DNA of 7,166 bases from Anaerolineales bacterium (GTDB taxonomy: Bacteria > Chloroflexota > Anaerolineae > Anaerolineales > UBA4823). Shown here one piece after another: positions 1 to 6,435 of this stretch (positions within the stretch are counted from its first letter, which is position 1; each line of letters starts with the position of its first letter). The notes under the pieces were generated by a model. The model had not been told where the DNA came from. It made no database searches and was given only the letters and a program-made list of their open reading frames with translations. The position numbers and the translations under genes are program-made. The stretch lies in assembly GCA_028687395.1 (NCBI GenBank), contig JAQUAE010000089.1, positions 1-7,166 of the forward strand. The letters are read 5' to 3'.

Positions 1-2084
1 GCTGGAACGTTGTAAGAATTGGCCAGCGCGGTGCGCACGGTTACCGGCCCGTGAAAGCGCTCGTCGTAATTGACTGGCTTATAGGGCGGGCGCGTGTCGG
101 CGGGATTGCCCGAGGGAGGAAATTCGGTGGGGACGTCCCAGATCAGGGTGGCAGGGGTCCAGCCCTTCTCGAAGGCAGCCAGGTAGGTAATGGGCTTGAA
201 CGCCGACCCGGGCTGGCGCGGGCTGACGGCCATATTGACCTGTCCGGAGATATCCACCGACTCAAAATCCGCCGAGCCTACCATGGCCAGTATCTCGCCG
301 GTGGAGGGGCGGATGGCCACCAGCGCGCCGTTGGTCACGTGCTGGTCCTTCAGCTTCGCCACGCGCTTGCTCACAGTTTTCTCGCCAAAACTTTGCAGCT
401 CAGGATCCAGTGTGGTATAGACACTGAAACCTGAGCGATAGATGGTCTGGGGGTCGTACTGCTGTTCGAGCAGCGTGCGGATGTAGTTCACCCAATGCGG
501 GTTATTCATGGGCACGTCCGGCGAGGGGAACTGGTAATTGCGTATCTCGTCCGCGGCCGTCGTGGCGGCAACCACATCCACACACACCCGCCGGGGACTG
601 TTGCTCACGAAGATGCAGCCTTGTTCCTGGCTGAGGCGATACATCAAAACGAGCACGTTCTCCTGGCGATCCAGGGTGAGTTCACGGTTGGTGTGCACAT
701 CGTACACCGAGGGCGCCTGGGGTAGCCCAGCCAGAAACGCCGCCTGCGCCAGGGTGAGCTTTTCGGCAGTGGTGCGGAAATACGTCTCGGCAGCCGCCTG
801 AACTCCGTAAGCCAGGTTGCCATAGTAGTTTTCGTTCAGGTAGAGCTCGAGGATTTCATCCTTGGTGTAGCGGCGGGTGATCTCGGCGGCCAGGATGGCT
901 TCACGCATCTTGCGTTCGTAGCTGCGGTTGCTGCGCTCCTCCGGGGTGAAGAGCAGGTTGCGCGCCAGTTGCTGGGTGATGGTGGATGCGCCGGAGACGG
1001 TCTCTCCGCTCTGAAAGTTCTGGTAAAAGGCGCGGAAAATTGCCCAAACGTCGAAGCCAGGATGGCTGTAGAAATCCTTGTCCTCGGTCGCCAGCGTGGC
1101 TGCTACCAGGTAGGGGGAGATCTTGTCGATGGCGACGTAGGTGCGCCGCCCAGCAGATGGGTCGAGAATCTCGTAGAGCACATTCCCGTTGCGGTCGAGG
1201 ATGCGCGTGGTCTCGAATTGGGAGGCGCGGGTGCGCAAATCCTCCACGTTGGGCAGGTCGCGGGCGATGTTGTAGTATTGGAAGATGACTATCGAGAAAC
1301 CGCACAAGACCAGGACAACGAGCGTGAACAGTGCGGCGACGAAAGAGCGCGCCAGGCAGCCCCAGGCTGGCTGCCAATCGAAGCTGCTTTGAGGCGCGCC
1401 GCGTGGCGGGGCTGGGGGCGCCGGACGGCGATAGGACTGCGCCGGGCGAGTGCTGATTGAGGGACGGGTGGGCTTGTAAGCCGAGGGGGTAACTCGCGTG
1501 GCGTCCACATCGATTTCGTCAACCCGCCGCGGCAAGGGCAGCCCTTGGGTGCCTATGGCGGGCGGCGCGGTTTGGGGGGTGTTCCCCATCGGTAGCGGTG
1601 GTGGCGGAGTCTCACGCAGGCTTTCGGGTGCTGGAACCGGGGCGGGCTCAGGAGACGCTGCAGCCTGGCCTTCGATCGTTGGGGCAGGCTCCGCTTCTTC
1701 TTCATCATCTGGAAACCAACCCGCGGTCATGGCCGGGTGCTCTCCCAGGTCTGGCGATTCGCCAGCGCGATCCGGAGCCAGTCCTTCCTTTTCTTCACGG
1801 GATTCCTCAGCGTCTTCTTCATCCGGATACCAGCCCGCAGTCAACCCTTGAGAGGCTGGAGGCAAGTCATCCGCAGAGGGTTGTCCTTCCCCTTGCTCTG
1901 GTTCGGATTGCTCACCTTCCGGATACCAGCCTGCGGTCAGGCCAGGGCGCCCAGATTCCTGCTGGCGCTCTTCATTTTGGGGCTCAACCCCTGGCGCTAT
2001 CTCACCTTCTCCGCCCTCCGCGTCGGATAGCAAGCGCCTGAAACGCTCTCTGAATTCCTCGTCCTGGGAAGGTGATGCAGCCAT
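1..2084 (-). CDS. Class A penicillin-binding protein (bifunctional transglycosylase/transpeptidase), 3' end cut by window
   Basis: This protein polymerises lipid II into glycan strands and cross-links the stem peptides on the outer face of the membrane. 694 residues are visible and the frame is open to the left edge. Residues 1-246 form an acidic, proline-rich cytoplasmic tail with three TAGW(Y/F)P repeats. One membrane segment follows (about 248-268). The GT51 transglycosylase domain shows the ATEDKDFYSHPG motif with catalytic Glu334, the GASTITQQLARN block (365-376) and KDEILELYLN (408-417). The transpeptidase domain has its SXXK motif as SAFK (Ser627 nucleophile, Lys630) and its SXN motif as SYN (690-692). 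The KTG motif must lie beyond the edge. The ATG is preceded by AGGGA at good spacing, and the upstream hydratase gene stops one base before it, so translation is probably coupled. The cytoplasmic tail is unusually long for the family. The biochemical class is secure; the paralogue (PBP1a, PBP2c or PonA type) is not determinable. Confidence 0.95.
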   Translation of the reverse strand, partial: MAASPSQDEEFRERFRRLLSDAEGGEGEIAPGVEPQNEERQQESGRPGLTAGWYPEGEQSEPEQGEGQPSADDLPPASQGLTAGWYPDEEDAEESREEKEGLAPDRAGESPDLGEHPAMTAGWFPDDEEEAEPAPTIEGQAAASPEPAPVPAPESLRETPPPPLPMGNTPQTAPPAIGTQGLPLPRRVDEIDVDATRVTPSAYKPTRPSISTRPAQSYRRPAPPAPPRGAPQSSFDWQPAWGCLARSFVAALFTLVVLVLCGFSIVIFQYYNIARDLPNVEDLRTRASQFETTRILDRNGNVLYEILDPSAGRRTYVAIDKISPYLVAATLATEDKDFYSHPGFDVWAIFRAFYQNFQSGETVSGASTITQQLARNLLFTPEERSNRSYERKMREAILAAEITRRYTKDEILELYLNENYYGNLAYGVQAAAETYFRTTAEKLTLAQAAFLAGLPQAPSVYDVHTNRELTLDRQENVLVLMYRLSQEQGCIFVSNSPRRVCVDVVAATTAADEIRNYQFPSPDVPMNNPHWVNYIRTLLEQQYDPQTIYRSGFSVYTTLDPELQSFGEKTVSKRVAKLKDQHVTNGALVAIRPSTGEILAMVGSADFESVDISGQVNMAVSPRQPGSAFKPITYLAAFEKGWTPATLIWDVPTEFPPSGNPADTRPPYKPVNYDERFHGPVTVRTALANSYNVP
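1707..1940 (-). repeat. Three TAGW(Y/F)P(E/D) repeats in the PBP cytoplasmic tail
   Basis: Within the coding sequence of the penicillin-binding protein, an octapeptide recurs three times: LTAGWYPE (residues 49-56, bases 1917-1940), LTAGWYPD (81-88, bases 1821-1844) and MTAGWFPD (119-126, bases 1707-1730). Start-to-start spacing is 32 and 38 residues. The second and third copies run straight into an acidic stretch; the first continues GEQSEPEQGE. Codon choice differs between copies (for example ACC GCA, ACT GCG, ACC GCG for Thr-Ala), so the peptide is kept while the DNA has drifted. That suggests selection for a short linear binding motif rather than a fresh duplication. Confidence 0.85.
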
Positions 2085-2085
2085 G

Positions 2086-2580
2086 CTATTCCCTGTCCGT
2101 TTTCGCCTGCTCTTTGGAGAGCACCAATGCACTCCAGGTGCCCTTCATCACCGTCTCGCCGGCCTGGTTCTTCACCTGCACCTCGATGCCTATCAACCCG
2201 CCTCCCGCCCGGGGGACAGCTTTGGTCTCCGTGACCAGCAATTGAGCGCATAAGGTATCCCCGATGAACACCGGCTTGATGAACTTCCACGCGTCGATTT
2301 CCCGGAAGGCGAGCACGGTGCCCTCCAGGAATCCGGTGCGCATCGCCAACCCCGAGGCTATCGCCAGGCCCAGCAAACCGTGTGCCACGCGTTGCCCATA
2401 AGGGGTCGCCGTGCTGAAATGGGCATCGGTATGGATTTGGTTATAATCGCCCGATAGCCCGGCGAAAGCCACCACATCGCTCTCTGTGATGGTGCGCCCG
2501 GCGGTGATGATCTCATCACCGACATGAAAATCCTCGAAATAATTGCCGCGCCCAGAGTAACGCCTGCCTTGTTTTTCCAT
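2086..2580 (-). CDS. MaoC-like (R)-specific enoyl-CoA hydratase / hotdog-fold dehydratase
   Basis: A 164-residue protein of the MaoC/hydratase-2 hotdog family, which typically adds water to trans-2-enoyl-CoA or a related acyl thioester. The hydratase signature is clear: FAGLSGDYNQIHTD at residues 39-52, with the expected catalytic Asp45 and His50 in the D-x4-H arrangement. It is followed by GQRVAHGLLGLAIASGL, the usual helix after the active site. The C-terminal half holds the common W-x-F-x-x-PV-x-x-GDTL pattern. Length fits a single-domain cytoplasmic enzyme working as a dimer. GGAG lies 8 bases before the chosen ATG; an upstream ATG near 2600 is in another frame. The gene leads a two-gene unit with the penicillin-binding protein. 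The true substrate cannot be read from the sequence; a fatty-acid or lipid role is inferred only from the family. Confidence 0.9.
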   Translation of the reverse strand: MEKQGRRYSGRGNYFEDFHVGDEIITAGRTITESDVVAFAGLSGDYNQIHTDAHFSTATPYGQRVAHGLLGLAIASGLAMRTGFLEGTVLAFREIDAWKFIKPVFIGDTLCAQLLVTETKAVPRAGGGLIGIEVQVKNQAGETVMKGTWSALVLSKEQAKTDRE

Positions 2581-2626
2581 CGCTCACGCTCCATTTTCAT
2601 ACGATAAGGCTATGACTCTGCACCTC

Positions 2627-2635
2627 ATTCTAGCA
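2627..2635 (-). promoter_or_regulatory. Possible extended -10 promoter for the hydratase-PBP unit
   Basis: Read on the minus strand, the sequence TGCTAGAAT is an extended -10 element (TG-n-TAGAAT), with TAGAAT at 2627-2632. The predicted transcription start is near 2620, giving a leader of about 40 bases to the hydratase ATG at 2580. The hexamer 17 bases upstream (AAGCTG) is a poor -35, so activity would rest on the extended -10. Moderate to low confidence. Confidence 0.35.
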
Positions 2636-2647
2636 TAAAACCAATGG

Positions 2648-2674
2648 GGCAGCTTTCACCCCGGCAGTTTCGCT
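2648..2674. repeat. Short imperfect direct repeat in the divergent promoter region
   Basis: GGCAGCTTTCACC at 2648 is followed by the related GGCAGTTTCGCT at 2663, a period of 15 bases. It lies just upstream of the hydrolase -35 box (2682) and over the -35 position of the opposing promoter. It could be an operator for a regulator shared by both transcripts, but it is short and imperfect, so this is only suggestive. Confidence 0.25.
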
Positions 2675-2681
2675 AAAATCT

Positions 2682-2710
2682 TTGACCCAGGCGGCAACAT
2701 ACCGTACAAT
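2682..2710 (+). promoter_or_regulatory. Sigma-70-type promoter for the glycoside hydrolase operon (leaderless)
   Basis: A -35 box TTGACC (2682-2687) and a -10 box TACAAT (2705-2710) are separated by exactly 17 bases, each with one or two departures from consensus. Transcription would begin about 7 bases past the -10 box, at or next to the A of the ATG at 2717. No Shine-Dalgarno sequence lies between the -10 box and the ATG, which fits a leaderless mRNA. Confidence 0.7.
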
Positions 2711-2716
2711 GTGACC

Positions 2717-5095
2717 ATGCGCACCTGGACGATCGCCTTCAAAGATCCGCTCGAGATCATAATCGCGGGGGATGCAAGGCTTGTGCCGACTGATTACGCC
2801 AACGACCACATCTGGGAAATCAAAGCGGGGGAAGGAGACCCCCCTGCCCTGGCAGTTCGCACCACCTATGGGCTGAGGGCCAGGTCGATGCGCCTCTTCC
2901 CGCGCTTCATCGACGCAGATGGGGATGTCACCGACCCGGCGTGCTTCCCCACGCCCCCCACGCTCGAGGCCTTCTATCCAAATTATCTGAGGCTGCATTT
3001 TTCACCGCTCTGGGGGATAGACGCCACAGCCGAGGTGTGGGTCCCCGATTCGCAAGCTGTTGCCGGGCGCTTCTTGTTCACCAACCGCGACGAGAAAGCC
3101 CGTCGGTTCACCTTCGAATGGATCGCCCAACTTTCACCCACGCAAGGGCAGCGCATGGCGCCCACAGGGATACAAAACGTACACGTGCTGACCGGCAAGA
3201 CGGGAGACCTCTCGCCGGTAGTCTTTATAACAGGCGGTCCCCAAGGGGGGAGCGGCCTCTTCCCCGCGCTGCGCATGGACATCCAGCTCAGGCCTGAGGA
3301 AAACCGCCGGTTGACCTGGAGCCAGGTCGCCCGCCCCTCAACCGAAACCTCGTTCAACCACGCCAGAGCGGTTTGCGCCCGTTCCTGGGAGGCGGAGGTC
3401 ACCCGCATCGAGATGGCCAATAACGGGCTTGTGGAGGTCTTCTGCGGCGACCCGGAGTGGGATTTCGCCTTCGCTCTCTCTCAATCAATCGCCCACAGGT
3501 TGATGATGAGCCCCACTGCCAGGTTGGAAAACGCATCGTACGTGCTAGCGCGTTCACCTGACCAGGGATATTCCTTGCGCGGCGACGGCGGCGACTACGG
3601 CACCCTGTGGTCGGGGCAGACGCCCTTCGAAAGCTATTACCTCTTGGGCTTGATCCTGCCCGAGGGGCGTGCCCACGCCAAAGGTATCTTACGCAATTAC
3701 CTCAAGCTGCAAGAGGCGGAAGGGATCATCGATTGGAAGCCGGGGTTAGCCGGACAGCGCGGTCGCCTGCTGGCGACGCCTATGCTGGCGGCCGCGGCCT
3801 GGCGAATTTACCAGTCAGGTGGAGATCTGGATTTCTTGAAAGCCTGCTACACCCCCTTGACTGCTTTTTTCAAATCCTGGTTCACACCCGCTCACGACCG
3901 GGACCGCGATGGCATCCCCGAGTGGGACCACCCGCTCCAATCCGGCTTTGAGGACCATCCGTTGTTCTCGAACTGGCACGATTGGTCGTACGGCGCGGAT
4001 ATCAGCACAGCGGAGAGCCCCTCCCTATGCGCCATGCTCTTTAGTGAAGCCCAGGCGCTGCTCAAGATCGCCAAATTGATAGACGTCAGCGACGGCTGTG
4101 CTGAAATTCAAACCCGCCTGGAAGCGCTCAAGGACCGCCTGGAGCAATGTTGGGACAGCAACCTGGCTTCGTACGTCTATTGGGATCGCGATTCCCACCG
4201 CAGCGACCCTGCCGAATTGTTGGGTGTCCGCACCGGTTCGGGCCGCATCGAATTGCACACCGCTTTCCCCTCACCGGTGCGCTTGTTGATCAATATCCGC
4301 AGCCATGGCGAGACCACCATCCGCCCGCAGATCGTCGTACAGGGGACAAGCACGTCAGGCCTGCACCGAGTAGAGCAAATTCCCAACGACCAGGTGCGCT
4401 GGTCGAACGGGAGGGGGTTTGTCACCGGAGCTCGTCTGTACCAAGAGGTCGAAGCGGTAGAGACCCACGGGCTGGGTGTACAAGATGAGGTCTCCGTCTA
4501 CCGTATCGGTTTCCGCAACCTGGACCATACCACCCTGCTCCCGCTGTGGGCAGGCGCGGCGGATCCGGAACGCGCCCGCCAACTCGTCGAGATGATCACC
4601 AATCCCAATCTGTACTGGCGCCCTTATGGAATCCCCGCCCTTCCCGGAGGCGGCTCGATCAGCGCAGCCCTTCCGGGAGAAAGCGTGCACCTCCCGTGGA
4701 ACGCCCTGATCGGAGAGGGCTTGCTGCGCTATGGTTACCAGCGCGAGTCCGCCCAACTGCTCATGGCAGTCATGGCGGCTATCACGCGCTCCCTGAAGGA
4801 GACCGGGGCTTTCTATAAACATTATCACGCCGGCCACGGAGCAGGCAGCGGCGAGAGAAACATCCTGAATGGTCTGACACCATTGGGTTGGTTCCTGGAT
4901 ACATTAGGCGTCAGGTTGATTTCCAACGAACGCGTCGGATTACGGGGGTTCAATCCATTCCCGTGGCCAATTACGGTAAAATATAAGGGCATGAGCATCC
5001 TGCGCCAGGCAGAGCGCACGAGCGTGACGTTCGCGGATGGGCAATCCATAACCGTCGAAGACCCAGCAGCGTGCATCGTCTCCCTAGCAGAGTGA
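2717..5095 (+). CDS. Large cytoplasmic (alpha/alpha)6-barrel glycoside hydrolase (GH63/GH37/GH116-like)
   Basis: A 792-residue protein without signal peptide or membrane segment. Residues 1 to about 240 look beta-rich, like the N-terminal beta-sandwich of GH63-type glucosidases. The helical barrel follows: LWSGQTPFESYYLLG (297-311), then DRDGIPEWDHP (396-406), which resembles the D-x-D-G-x-P-E-W acid-bearing loop of GH63 and GH116 enzymes; Glu402 and Asp404 are candidate catalytic residues. Later barrel blocks are LPLWAG (608-613), HLPWNALIGEGLLRYGY (658-674) and FYKHYHAGHGAGSGE (699-713), with Glu713 a possible base. A beta-rich insertion of about 100 residues (about 497-603) interrupts the barrel. 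ATG 2717 is preferred to GTG 2711 because the GTG directly abuts the -10 box. The likely role is cleavage of an alpha-linked glucoside or oligosaccharide, but the substrate is unknown. It heads an operon with two cyclic-di-AMP receptor genes; its stop lies 25 bases before the first. Confidence 0.8.
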   Translation: MRTWTIAFKDPLEIIIAGDARLVPTDYANDHIWEIKAGEGDPPALAVRTTYGLRARSMRLFPRFIDADGDVTDPACFPTPPTLEAFYPNYLRLHFSPLWGIDATAEVWVPDSQAVAGRFLFTNRDEKARRFTFEWIAQLSPTQGQRMAPTGIQNVHVLTGKTGDLSPVVFITGGPQGGSGLFPALRMDIQLRPEENRRLTWSQVARPSTETSFNHARAVCARSWEAEVTRIEMANNGLVEVFCGDPEWDFAFALSQSIAHRLMMSPTARLENASYVLARSPDQGYSLRGDGGDYGTLWSGQTPFESYYLLGLILPEGRAHAKGILRNYLKLQEAEGIIDWKPGLAGQRGRLLATPMLAAAAWRIYQSGGDLDFLKACYTPLTAFFKSWFTPAHDRDRDGIPEWDHPLQSGFEDHPLFSNWHDWSYGADISTAESPSLCAMLFSEAQALLKIAKLIDVSDGCAEIQTRLEALKDRLEQCWDSNLASYVYWDRDSHRSDPAELLGVRTGSGRIELHTAFPSPVRLLINIRSHGETTIRPQIVVQGTSTSGLHRVEQIPNDQVRWSNGRGFVTGARLYQEVEAVETHGLGVQDEVSVYRIGFRNLDHTTLLPLWAGAADPERARQLVEMITNPNLYWRPYGIPALPGGGSISAALPGESVHLPWNALIGEGLLRYGYQRESAQLLMAVMAAITRSLKETGAFYKHYHAGHGAGSGERNILNGLTPLGWFLDTLGVRLISNERVGLRGFNPFPWPITVKYKGMSILRQAERTSVTFADGQSITVEDPAACIVSLAE

Positions 5096-5120
5096 CCAAA
5101 CCACCCGAGGGACGAGGGCT

Positions 5121-5507
5121 ATGCCAGAGCAAAAAACAAACCAGGTTGCAGGCGGAACAGAACAGGGGTCGGGTGCGCCGGCGATCAACCGGTTGATGAC
5201 CGCCGTCATCCAGATGCAGGACGAGCGCAAGGCCATCAGCGGGCTCAAGAAGATCGGATTGAACGCGGTGCGCTTCTCCAGCACAGGCGCATTCCTTGGC
5301 CGGCGCAACGCGACCCTGCTGGTCGGGCTAGCTGAGAAGGATGAGCAGCCCGCCCTGGAGGTGATTCGCAAGAGCTGCCACGAGCGCATCGAATACGTCT
5401 CCACCCCCCTGGAAAACGCCCCCTTGCCGATGCCCATCTCCACTCCTGTTACGGTAGGTGGCGCGACTGTTTTTATGCTGACACTCGATCGTTATGAGGA
5501 GATTTGA
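5121..5507 (+). CDS. darA: Cyclic-di-AMP receptor, DarA/PstA (DUF970, PII-like) family, copy 1
   Basis: A 128-residue PII-like protein. Members of this family form cytoplasmic trimers that bind cyclic-di-AMP at subunit interfaces. The core starts near residue 25 (RLMTAVIQMQDE), after a low-complexity N-terminal extension not usual for the family. Family hallmarks are STGAFLGRRNATLLVG (54-69) and the closing strand VGGATVFMLTLDRYEEI (112-128). The long loop between them (about 87-111) is present. Compared with Staphylococcus aureus PstA (aligned from memory), the Thr-Gly-x-Phe-Leu block, the Asn of GNTT (Asn63 here) and the following Gly69 are kept. The Arg and Thr contact positions before the block are Asn48 and Val50 instead. 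GAGGG elements precede the ATG. It sits between the hydrolase gene and a second receptor copy, in one probable operon. Confidence 0.88.
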   Translation: MPEQKTNQVAGGTEQGSGAPAINRLMTAVIQMQDERKAISGLKKIGLNAVRFSSTGAFLGRRNATLLVGLAEKDEQPALEVIRKSCHERIEYVSTPLENAPLPMPISTPVTVGGATVFMLTLDRYEEI

Positions 5508-5509
5508 CC

Positions 5510-5776
5510 ATGAAGATGATTATCGCCATTATCAGTGACGTGGATAACGAACCGGTCTCGCAAGCGCTAATCTCTTCAGGCTTTCGTGTGACGCGCGTGG
5601 CCTCCACGGGGGGATTCTTTCGCAGGGGCTCCACCACGCTGATGATCGGCTGCGAGGATGATCGCGCGGATGCGGCGATTCAGGTGATCAAGGAAAATAC
5701 CACCCCGCCGGAAGAGCCCACCCGCAAGCGAGCCACATTATTCGTCCTGAACGTGGATCACTTCTCGCAGGTTTAG
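5510..5776 (+). CDS. Short cyclic-di-AMP receptor-like protein, DarA/PstA family, copy 2 (loop-deleted)
   Basis: An 88-residue PII-like paralogue of the preceding protein. MKMIIAIISDVDNEP and ASTGGFFRRGSTTLMIG (31-47) align without gaps to the start of PstA/DarA, keeping Arg26, Thr28, Gly35, Phe36 and Gly47. Position 41 is Ser instead of the usual Asn, and 37 is Phe instead of Leu. The large loop and its VGG end are missing: residues 64-76 form a short PPEEP-containing link straight into ATLFVLNVDHF. Family members are usually near 109 residues. GAGGAG (5497-5502) lies 7 bases before the ATG, and the upstream stop is only 2 bases away, so translation is coupled. An in-frame TTG at 5504 overlaps that stop and is disfavoured. 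It may bind cyclic-di-AMP weakly, bind another nucleotide, or serve as the partner of copy 1. The gene overlaps the convergent AMMECR1 gene by 4 bases. Confidence 0.85.
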   Translation: MKMIIAIISDVDNEPVSQALISSGFRVTRVASTGGFFRRGSTTLMIGCEDDRADAAIQVIKENTTPPEEPTRKRATLFVLNVDHFSQV

Positions 5777-6354
5777 TCCTCCCCCTCAGCGAACATCTCC
5801 ACCTGGTAAGTGAAAACCTGAAGCTTTTTGTATCGCCACAAGGTAGGGCTGGCGCCCATCTTGGCGCACAGGTGCCCGAGGAAGGCATCCGGCTCGGGCA
5901 GTTTCTCCCACACCTGAGGCAAGAAAGTCGCCCGGCTGGCACCATCGCGCAGAATCACCCCATCCACGCCAGGGTGCAGCAGTCCAGGCAAATCCTCACA
6001 GCGCTCGTATTCCAGGCGTTTGGGGGCTGTCAAGCGGGAGATTTCGATGTGGATTTCCGGCAGCTCTGAGACATCCAGGGGTGGGAAGCGGTAATCGCGA
6101 TATCCGGCGGCGACAGCGTGCTCGCGCACGTCTTCAGCGAGCGGCTGGTACGCCTCGAGGGCGCCCACGCAGCCGCGCAGTTCTTCCCCACGTGTCAGGG
6201 TAACAAAGGTAGCCCCACTTTGGCGCAGCCGGGGAGGCAGGTCTTCCAGCTTCAAGGGAGGCAGCGCCTGGCCTTGCACGGCGGCTTCGAGCGCCTGGCG
6301 AGCCAGTGCCAGCAATTGCTTTCTCTCCGCGGAGGATAGCTTGTCCGGATTCAT
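5773..6354 (-). CDS. AMMECR1-domain protein (AmmeMemoRadiSam system protein A-like)
   Basis: A 193-residue single-domain protein of the AMMECR1 family. The family hallmark LRGCVG lies at residues 59-64 with conserved Cys62, and DYRFPPL (87-93), HPGVDGVIL (127-135) and FLPQVWEKLP (144-153) are typical of the C-terminal part. Many bacterial and archaeal members sit beside Memo-like and radical SAM genes; neither is within this window, and the biochemical function of the family is not firmly known. The frame stays open upstream to an ATG at 6513, but the ATG at 6354 is chosen: AGGTG lies just before it, homologues begin near MNPDKLSSAE, and a strong promoter falls inside the would-be extension. 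Its stop overlaps the stop of the convergent receptor gene. Confidence 0.9.
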   Translation of the reverse strand: MNPDKLSSAERKQLLALARQALEAAVQGQALPPLKLEDLPPRLRQSGATFVTLTRGEELRGCVGALEAYQPLAEDVREHAVAAGYRDYRFPPLDVSELPEIHIEISRLTAPKRLEYERCEDLPGLLHPGVDGVILRDGASRATFLPQVWEKLPEPDAFLGHLCAKMGASPTLWRYKKLQVFTYQVEMFAEGED

Positions 6355-6406
6355 ATTCACCTGGCTTTCTGCTATCGAAATCAGCAATGCAAGTGTAGCC
6401 ACACCC

Positions 6407-6435
6407 ATCATACAATCCTGCCCCTCTTGAGTCAA
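6407..6435 (-). promoter_or_regulatory. Near-consensus sigma-70 promoter for the AMMECR1 gene
   Basis: On the minus strand a -35 box TTGACT (6430-6435) and a -10 box TATGAT (6407-6412) are separated by exactly 17 bases. The predicted transcription start is near 6400, leaving a leader of about 46 bases to the ATG at 6354. This supports the shorter AMMECR1 protein. Confidence 0.75.

Noticed and set aside
901..1522. Minus-strand open frames of 77-158 codons, and plus-strand frames such as 969-1460, over the PBP gene
   Set aside because: They are other frames of a gene with unmistakable transglycosylase motifs; their translations are Arg/Pro/Ser-rich and show no family features.
2645..2662. GGGG...CCCC stem as a terminator between the divergent genes
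   Set aside because: Only four or five pairs with a nine-base loop and no T-run; it lies upstream of both genes, where a terminator is not expected.
2711..2716. GTG start giving a hydrolase two residues longer
   Set aside because: It directly follows the -10 hexamer, so it should not be in the mRNA; the ATG at 2717 coincides with the expected transcription start.
4355..4837. 160-codon minus-strand open frame, and similar frames inside the hydrolase gene
   Set aside because: High-GC shadow of the hydrolase coding frame, with no recognisable motif or ribosome binding site.
5504..5509. TTG start for the second receptor
   Set aside because: It overlaps the upstream stop and sits only 1 base after the GAGGAG element; the ATG at 5510 is at the proper 7-base distance.
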